A stretch of DNA of 25,451 nt. Source: Obelidium mucronatum (lineage: Eukaryota; Chytridiomycota; Chytridiomycetes; Chytridiales; Chytriomycetaceae). The stretch is taken from the NCBI GenBank assembly GCA_025765595.1, contig JAIVFH010000347.1, positions 1-25,451 of the forward strand, written 5' to 3'. Position 1 is the first letter of the stretch. The number at the start of each line of letters is the position of its first letter. Positions 19,358 to 25,451 of this stretch are shown here, piece after piece. Both the position numbers and the translations under genes were made by a program. The notes under the pieces were generated by a model. That model was not told the origin of the DNA, did not search any database, and saw only the letters and a list, made by a program, of their open reading frames with translations.

Positions 19358-20722
19358 TTAGAGTATCCGCCGATCATTCACCCCCCTCCACATTGGAAAT
19401 CGATCCAAGTTGCACTGCAAAAACCAAGGAATGGAAACAATCTCTGGACCAATTGCTTGTATGGATTTAAACCGCTTTGGTTCCATTTTTCTATGTGGCT
19501 CAAACAACTCGCGGGACCAATCCAACTCCAACTCTTGAATCTTCCCTTTTTTAATATAACTATTCCACCGAAGCAAGCGATCTGCATCCAATCCGCATTC
19601 GGAACATGAAATGGCACGGAGCATCTGATATGGCAAAAACCCATAATTTGTCAAATGGGCTCCCCCAAGCAAGAAATGTTGTGATCGACCTCGTAATCGT
19701 GTAGGATGTGACTTCTCCACCCGCTCATACTCTGTCGCGTGTCCGAATAAGAAAAACGTGGGATCTCCCAATGTGAATGGATGTCCGCGAATAGGGAAGT
19801 CAGAAGCAAACCCCTCTGTCAGCCGACCCATTGTAAACCAGATCCCGATATCAACTGGACTTGACTTCAAATAACAATGTTTGAGTAGCCGTAAGTTATG
19901 GAGACTTGCGATTTCATCGATATCTCCAAATGCAATTAAATCCAGTGATGAGTAGTACCCAGTCTTATTGTTCCATGCCTTGATTGTCTCCCAACGGAAC
20001 TTCTCTTGATGGGTTTCGTGATTGAACAGGGCAGAATAGTTCTGCACCTTCTCGTGCCCTGCCTTTCCAGCTGTGAAAGCAGTGGCATCGTGGTCAACAA
20101 TGTGAATCACTTTATCCGCAAACTTTTTAAAGCGAGGTGTTGTTTTGATGTGTTCCCAGATCAAAGGCTTTCGGATCTTGCGGTGTTGAGTCACCATTGA
20201 CTCAACCAAGAAAATATGGTCAAACACATTGTAGTATTGGTGCAATGCTATTTCGAGGGTATCGACGTCATAACCGAACTGGAGACCAATTGCCATTCTT
20301 CGTGGTTGATCAAGGACTTCGGGCCAAAAGATCTTAGGGTAAGCAGCACAGTCGGTATCTTCCGGTCGATAGAGAGGCTCTTGGCAACTTGCATTGATCG
20401 GGACAAGTGGGTCTTTGATGACATAGGGTACAATGACATCAATCAAATCTGCAACCGCTTTGTCGAGCTTTGATTCACTTCCGTTTTGTTTCAGGAGAGA
20501 CACAACGTTGTCAATTGGAAACTTTAGAAAGTCGGCAGCAAGACCGCTGACTTTGACAGAGCTGATTAATGGATCGTCGCTTGAGGCTGTACCACTGTTC
20601 GCCTGAGTGCTCGAATGCTGAAGAGGAGACCTGGAACTTGGCGATAGAACCAACGAGGCTCCCAAGAGGCAAAGGAGTGCTCCAAGTACCAACACAAGCG
20701 TGAAGTGCTGTATTGGTTTCAT
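19358..20722 (-). CDS. GT17 family glycosyltransferase (GnT-III-like), type II membrane
   Basis: Predicted Golgi enzyme of glycosyltransferase family 17, whose characterised animal member (MGAT3) adds the bisecting beta-1,4-GlcNAc to N-glycans. Intronless, 454 aa, ATG at 20722. A short cytosolic leader precedes one signal anchor (about residues 7-27, LVLVLGALLCLLGASLVL); a Ser-rich stem follows, and the catalytic domain begins near 120. Family landmarks are GYDVDTLEIALHQYYNVFDH, HIFLVESMVTQHR, KPLIWEH and the DxD-like metal site in FGDIDEI (266-271), then FLLGGAHLTNYGF in the second half. There are two NxS/T sequons in the N-terminal half. A minus-strand AATAAA lies at 19262-19267. The natural acceptor cannot be read from sequence. 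Confidence 0.92.
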   Translation of the reverse strand: MKPIQHFTLVLVLGALLCLLGASLVLSPSSRSPLQHSSTQANSGTASSDDPLISSVKVSGLAADFLKFPIDNVVSLLKQNGSESKLDKAVADLIDVIVPYVIKDPLVPINASCQEPLYRPEDTDCAAYPKIFWPEVLDQPRRMAIGLQFGYDVDTLEIALHQYYNVFDHIFLVESMVTQHRKIRKPLIWEHIKTTPRFKKFADKVIHIVDHDATAFTAGKAGHEKVQNYSALFNHETHQEKFRWETIKAWNNKTGYYSSLDLIAFGDIDEIASLHNLRLLKHCYLKSSPVDIGIWFTMGRLTEGFASDFPIRGHPFTLGDPTFFLFGHATEYERVEKSHPTRLRGRSQHFLLGGAHLTNYGFLPYQMLRAISCSECGLDADRLLRWNSYIKKGKIQELELDWSRELFEPHRKMEPKRFKSIQAIGPEIVSIPWFLQCNLDRFPMWRGVNDRRIL

Positions 20723-20806
20723 TTTGATTGATCAATATTGGATAAAAAAATCGACATCTTAAAACTGCTTAGACACTTTCTACAAAATGTTATCTTAGGC
20801 ACAAAA

Positions 20807-22567
20807 TCAATATTCATCCATCTGTGCTTCGCGGTCTTCGGTAGATTCTCCAATTGTGTCTCCTTCTTGCGCACCATCGTCATCAGCCTCCTCCCACTTC
20901 CTCTTATTTTTGTTTTTTCCCTTGTAAACTCCACCTCCTCCATCAATAGCACTAAAACCTCGGCCCATTCGCATCCTCCGCGCGCTTTCGCTTTGGCTTG
21001 GCATACTGCAAAACAAGGCATATCTCAAGAGTGCGATTTTACGGTCTGTCACTGGCCATTTTGCAGCACCGGCTGCAGTTTGCAGGAAAAATATTCCAGT
21101 CGGATATGGAGATGGACGGTATTTATCTTGCCGTTGATGTTGCGCGCCATCTTTTCAGGTTTTTGTGCATGATGAGGTCTCACACAAACAGCAAAAAAAA
21201 GAGAGTTACCCAAGAACCCGTGCTGATCTCCAGGGAGAAGAGTCATTCCTGTCAAGTACGGACTCTCCTTCAAAAGACTCCAACATTCACATTCTTCCCA
21301 GCCGGGAATCACCACCACAAAAGAAAGGGCTTTAGATTTAGTCTTTTTAGCCTTCGCTTCCGCTGACGTGGATTCAGGAACCGACAATGGCGCGACGGTG
21401 GTGGCGGCGGCGGTAATAAACGATGCGCGATCCAAAAGCTCGATAACATGTCTTCCAGCCTTCTCCATAATCGGTTTTACAAATGGTGGATTCACTTGAA
21501 AACTACCTTCGTGTGGCTTAAAGTTGAAAAAGTCGCCCAAGGAACCAAACGCTGAATCAGTGTCTTCAAACGCACTGCAATGCCGACCCCATCGACAGTT
21601 TAATGGACTCGCGAAACATTCGAAATCGACGCCAAATTCACGATTCAAGACATTGAAAGCCACGTTGGAAAGGGCGGCTTGAAATCCATGTCCCAACAGA
21701 GACTTGTATCGTAAGAGGAGAGCCATGAGGGCGCTTGGAAATTCAGATTCGGACTTTTCTGCGGAATATTTCTTGTAGAGATCTTGCAGTTTCTTAAAGT
21801 GAGATGGAGAAAGCTTGCAGAATGCGTTTTTGCCACAAGTAACATCAACACTGGTCAAATGATGTGTTATAGTTACAGCATCGACTTCTTCGTTTGCAGC
21901 TTCTCTATCTTCTGAAAGGAGCTTTGACTCGAGTTGGAGGAGCTCTTGGACACAGCTGGTGGATTCCTTTCCAAGCTCTTTGACGATATTCTTTGAATCT
22001 TTTTCATTCACGCCCGCCCGCAGCAGGTCGGATACTAAATTATCTTCAGCAAGAATATTGAAAGGCAGAAGAGGGTCTTTGCGTTGCTTCGGGGTTGATT
22101 TTGCCAGAGCATTGAAAACCCAACGTTCAAACGCTTGGATAGGAGGAGCAAGCTAAGCGATTCGGGCAAATCAGAGCAATTCTCTTTCAGGGTAACTCGC
22201 AGATGCATACCTCGTGTTTAAGCAACAGCTGTTTGAACTTTCTCCTCAATCTTCTGTCCAACGCCTGTCTCTTTTCCTCCACTTTCAAGTTAACGAACTT
22301 CTTCTGGCTTGAGATGGAATATGTTGCGCAATATTTTGCGTATTTTGCGGTTGTCTCAATAGACGGATCCCACACAATGCCAGCTTGGTCCTCAGTCGAA
22401 CGCTCCCTTTCAAGCTCAGACCTTTCGCCTCCAGTAAGAAGAGAAGAGAACCTGTGATAGTCAGTCTCCTGCAATATTACCACTTGATGCAGCGAGTGCT
22501 GAACGTAGTAGTTGTTGCTTTGTGTTTTGGAAGAAGTGAAGTGGGAGGGTTTTGACACTTTTGACAT
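20807..22567 (-). CDS. PCIF1: PCIF1/CAPAM-like cap m6Am methyltransferase
   Basis: Homologue of PCIF1, which methylates N6 of the first transcribed adenosine when it is 2'-O-methylated next to the m7G cap, using SAM. Exons are 22567-22211, 22152-21210 and 21150-20807 (547 aa), separated by introns of 58 and 59 nt. The start is the ATG at 22567 (MSKVSKPSHF). The conserved core is present: HGFQAALSNVAFNVLNREFG, FECFASPLNC, CSAFEDTDSAFGSLGDF, then SFQVNPPF, where NPPF (about 340-343) is the catalytic motif; LSFVVVIPGWEE and TGIFFLQTAAGAAKWPVT follow. No WW domain is visible at the N-terminus, where animal PCIF1 binds the Pol II CTD. The C-terminus is Lys/Arg then acidic. Only 84 nt separate its stop from the GT17 start. 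Confidence 0.9.
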
Positions 22568-22932
22568 AATAAGAAAAAAAGAAAAAGACGACAAAGGAAA
22601 ATAGCATGAAAATAGACTTATTTTTTAGACATTTAATTATGTATAAAAGGAGAGAAAAGGTAAGATCGTTCGATCGCCATCACAGAAAAAATAGAGTGTC
22701 AATCAAAGTGAAGTGAAAACAAAATGTGGAGCAAGTCCACCACCTCTACAGCGAGACAGCAAGCGCCGCCCCCAGCTGCCACTGCCACCAAAAAAATTCT
22801 CCTCCATCAAGGACATTCGCCAAATACCGTCTAATTCCTGGACTTACGCGCCACAAGCAACTGCATCTATACCCTATAAGTTGGCGACAATCACACTAAA
22901 GACAAGTCCGCTACAGTCCCTTCGCCTCCAGC
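22568..22932. other. Divergent spacer right of PCIF1
   Basis: Contains a plus-strand TATA box (22642-22649) and an ATG at 22724 that opens a 36-codon frame ending at about 22834. This may be an upstream ORF or a first exon; I could not join it confidently to the next gene. Confidence 0.4.
22642..22649 (+). promoter_or_regulatory. TATA box for a rightward transcript
   Basis: TATAAAAG on the plus strand, 75 nt before the first downstream ATG (22724). Together with AATAAA at 23616-23621 it brackets a rightward transcription unit. Confidence 0.5.
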
Positions 22933-23573
22933 ATGGCTGCTGGAAAACCACCAACCCGTCCTCACTTCCACCACGCCCCCAACTCTCTGACTTTGACTGA
23001 CCCAAGAAACAACAATATCATCAGCACTCACCAACCGCTGCTGCTGGATCCCAGCAATCATCAAGACGGATTCAAAGTTGAATTCGCCAATCAGTCCACT
23101 ACTGAATCCAGATTCCCTATTGACGAAGGTCCGCGTTTGTACAGCTCGCCCATTGGACGATTCCACTTGGTACCTTCCACTGGGTTGCAGATGAGATCAT
23201 CTACAAGTCTTTCAAACAGCAAATCTTTCTTAACCCTGAAGACAATGTACTTCAGTTCAGGCTCGTGTTTGTTCGCAACCACCAGAATCGCCAATCTCTG
23301 TTTGGTGGCAGCACCAGCTGAGAAGTTATTGGCACATTCACTACCAAAAAGAGTACTCAAGGTTTGGTACGGTGGTGTTTTCGAGTATTTGGGGTCAAGA
23401 ATTCTTCTTTGATTCTTTCAACAATTGTTGACGCCGTTATTGCTTTCAAGTTTCGTGCTGTGAGACAGAGGAACAAGATTCTCAAGAACGAACTTAACTT
23501 CAATACTACAGCTGTAGAATGGGGAAATACTTCCGAAGTTGTCTGGTTTCATCTTAATCAGTCTTCTGGATAA
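22933..23573 (+). CDS. Hypothetical protein, exon structure unresolved
   Basis: Not recognised. Coding-like sequence switches frame, so introns are likely. One phase-consistent model uses exons 22933-23076, 23145-23304 and 23362-23573 with introns of 68 nt (GTTGAA...TACAG) and 57 nt (GTGGCA...CAAG), giving 171 aa. It includes WTIPLGTFHWVADEIIYKSF, QFRLVFVRNHQNRQ and a C-terminus rich in beta-like segments (AVEWGNTSEVVWFHLNQ). The intron sizes match the local norm and the in-frame TGA at 23319 is removed. Unspliced, the first frame runs to 23412 (159 aa) instead. A TATA box upstream and AATAAA at 23616-23621, 43 nt after the stop, support transcription in this direction. The ATG at 22724 could be an earlier start. 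Confidence 0.35.
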
Positions 23574-24053
23574 AACTTCTGCAGACTGCCTCCACTTAAT
23601 AGCAGTGCTACAATCAATAAAGACTGTAGTTGTTTTTAACAAAGTGTAGCAAAGGCTTTTTCAATATCAAGTCTTTTGGGTGGGCCGCAGCAGTTTGTTC
23701 CCTTAATTGTGTCAAAGATAACAAATTGGGTGCTTCTTGGGTTCATTGACGGGTGCTTCAGCTCTATGCAAAATTTCTGTAGCCCGCCAATCTCCTTGTT
23801 TGGCATGCGGGATGCTGCCCCAGATCACGAAGCCAATTGGGTGCATCCTTCCAGAGATTCGAATGAATCGACTTTGATCTACTTCTGCGATCAATGGTTG
23901 CATCTGACCTCCACAGTCAAAGCCAACTTGCTGATATGAAGGAAAAAAAATGTGCTTGATAAAAATCAATTTGGCACGAACAAGCACTGACCAATTTCTT
24001 TTTCGTTTCTTTTAAAAACTACCCCACAAAGCCAATTCATCCCAACAGCTAAG
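23574..24053. other. Spacer before the ammonia-lyase gene
   Basis: Holds the AATAAA at 23616-23621, the minus-strand coding-like fragment, and the presumed promoter of the ammonia-lyase. Open frames also exist on the plus strand (23676-23939) but show no domain. Confidence 0.4.
23636..23987 (-). pseudogene. Coding-like fragment, possibly a gene remnant
   Basis: On the minus strand a frame containing VDQSRFIRISGRMHPIGFVI runs to a stop at 23712, and a second frame carries on with DTIKGTNCCGPPKRLDIEKA to a stop near 23636. A one-base change at the T-run around 23713 would join them. Residue composition looks protein-like and not like low-complexity noise, but no ATG start with upstream sequence is present, since the next gene begins at 24054 on the other strand. 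I do not recognise the family. It could be a decayed or truncated gene, or chance. Confidence 0.25.
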
Positions 24054-25451
24054 ATGGAACAAGGCAGATCACTCTCAATCAAGACATCTGCTCCAGTAGC
24101 AACGTCACCACTTGCCGAGTGAGTGTGCCGCCTCCTGTGCCGAGACTTGAAAGCGATCAATTCTAATCTATCAAACCCCTTGAATAGGACTCACCGCGCA
24201 TCTATCGACTCGAACCGCACTGCCAGCTCTCCTTCTACAGCAAAGCCCGTCAAGGGCTTCTTTGCCTCCCTTGCTAACAAGATCCTCAAACCAAATGACA
24301 TCCCATCCCCAAGACCCTCCGTCGAGAAAGTCCCCAGACAATCGATCTCGTACAAGAAGCTGCTCTCGTCGCCGAAGGACGAAGTGATGCTCGCTCTTAA
24401 CCAAGATCTGACTCAACTCGAGCTCTTCAAGCGGCTGCACGAGCAGTGGGAAACCGCTGTGGCTGACGGTGTCCAGATCGATGCCAAGCACCGAATCAAC
24501 CTCTCGTCCTTCCTTGCTGTCATGCACGGATCTGCTCATCTCGAGATTGCTGATGCACAAGCCTTGGATGCTGCGTTACAAACTTCCATCGACATTCTGG
24601 CTCAAAGAAACAACGATGTCTACGGTGTCAACACTGGATTCGGAGGTAACGCTGACATGCGATCGGACGATGCCCAAGCCGTGCAGGTTGGACTCATCAA
24701 GCACTTGAACGCTGGGATGTCAAACCACATTCACGACGCGGAAATCACCCGTGGCGCAATGATCTTGCGTGTGTTGTCAATGTCGCGTGGTGGTTCTGCT
24801 GTGAGATTGCAGCTGATTGAGATTCTAATCAAGCTGATTGAGGCGAGGGTCACACCTTGTGTTCCACTTCGTGGTTCTATCAGTGCCAGTGGTGATCTGA
24901 TGCCTCTCTCGTACGTTGCGGGTTTGATCAGTGGTCGCTTCCAAAATGCTGAAAAAGCCGCAACTGGTTTGTTATCTGTCTCAAAAAAATTTCGGGCTTG
25001 ACCTCGGCTTTTGTCTTTTTCTGTTTTTGTTAATCTGCCTTCAATGTTCAGGTCCAAAGGGTGAATTCCTCACTGGAAAGCAAGCTCTTCTTGCTGCTGG
25101 TATTCCACAGCCAATCACTTTTGCCGCCAAAGAAGCGTTGGCACTTGTCAATGGAACTTCCTTCTCTTGCTCTATGGCAGCTTCGTGTGCTTTAGATGCT
25201 CACGTAAGTTTTCGTTTTTCGCTTCTTGTTGTGTGGTCCACTGACGTTGCAACTCTGAAAACCAGTCTCTCACTTTGTTGGTTCAAGTTTTAACTGCTTT
25301 CAGCACTGAAGCTCTTGCTGGTCACGTTTGATGCCTTTGATCCAGCCGTCGCCCGCTGAGAACACACCCAGGCCAAGTCGAGCTGTGTGCAAACATTTCC
25401 TACCTCCTTCGAGACTCTAACCTTGTCGGAAACAACAAGTCTGTCCTTGTC
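24054..25451 (+). CDS. Phenylalanine/tyrosine ammonia-lyase-like enzyme (5' part)
   Basis: Aromatic amino-acid ammonia-lyase: removes ammonia from Phe (or Tyr) to give cinnamate (or coumarate), using the MIO cofactor formed from an Ala-Ser-Gly triad. Exons seen are 24054-24118, 24188-24966, 25052-25203 and 25266 to the window end; introns are 69, 85 and 62 nt. Landmarks are the catalytic-Tyr loop VYGVNTGFGGNADMRSDD (Tyr about 167), and SISASGDLMPLSYVAG with the MIO triad at about 255-257; GKQALLAAGIPQP and ALALVNGTSFSCSMAA follow. The GGNAD/ASGDLxPLSY pattern fits fungal PAL better than histidine ammonia-lyase. The first 80 residues are a Ser/Lys-rich extension. In exon 4 the frame is broken: after LAGHV a stop appears, DAFDPAVA is in another frame, then THPGQVELCANISYLL returns. 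The gene continues past 25451. Confidence 0.88.

Noticed and set aside
23091..23360. 89-codon minus-strand frame
   Set aside because: No ATG start and lies opposite the better supported rightward unit with TATA and AATAAA signals.

Overview
The window looks like nuclear DNA of an early-diverging fungus, most likely a zoosporic (chytrid) fungus. The genes are eukaryotic, tightly packed and cut by many short introns (about 47-105 nt, GT...AG). They include a secreted GH18 chitinase with chitin-binding modules, ribosomal protein eL30, a UtpA/Nan1-type ribosome-biogenesis factor, a STRAP-type WD40 protein and a PCIF1-type cap methyltransferase, which most Dikarya are thought to lack. They also include F-box proteins carrying plant-type LRRs. 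The chytrid assignment is inference; no rRNA or marker gene settles it.

Left part (1-5,400): a chitinase and a bHLH/AT-hook transcription factor gene both point left. Two CACGTG E-boxes lie between them in the chitinase promoter. After about 0.8 kb of AT-rich spacer come two rightward genes only 30 nt apart, a DUF4604 (KIAA1143-like) protein and a small membrane protein.

Middle (5,400-17,200): a four-exon WDR75/Nan1/Utp17 homologue whose 380-nt second intron holds three tandem 104-bp units of GC-rich palindromes; F-box/LRR gene A; an eight-exon, three-RRM RNA-binding protein with a Q-rich tail; eL30; F-box/LRR gene B (rightward, frameshifted); and F-box/LRR gene C (leftward). B and C are convergent, with 42 nt between their stop codons. 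The three F-box/LRR genes are paralogues, and A and C share an intron position.

Right part (17,200-25,451): a nine-exon STRAP homologue (leftward), a tRNA-Arg(CCT) with a 10-nt intron, a GT17 glycosyltransferase (leftward), a PCIF1/CAPAM-like m6Am cap methyltransferase (leftward), a poorly resolved rightward gene, a short leftward coding-like fragment, and the 5' two-fifths or so of a PAL-type ammonia-lyase running off the end.

Several genes (chitinase tail, F-box/LRR B, the ammonia-lyase, the fragment near 23,700) show small apparent frameshifts. Some may be assembly indels, so these should be checked against reads before biology is inferred. The strongest candidates for something new are the F-box/plant-type-LRR family and the intronic palindrome array, in which one hairpin appears in both orientations. 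All exon boundaries were set by hand from splice motifs, phase and protein similarity.
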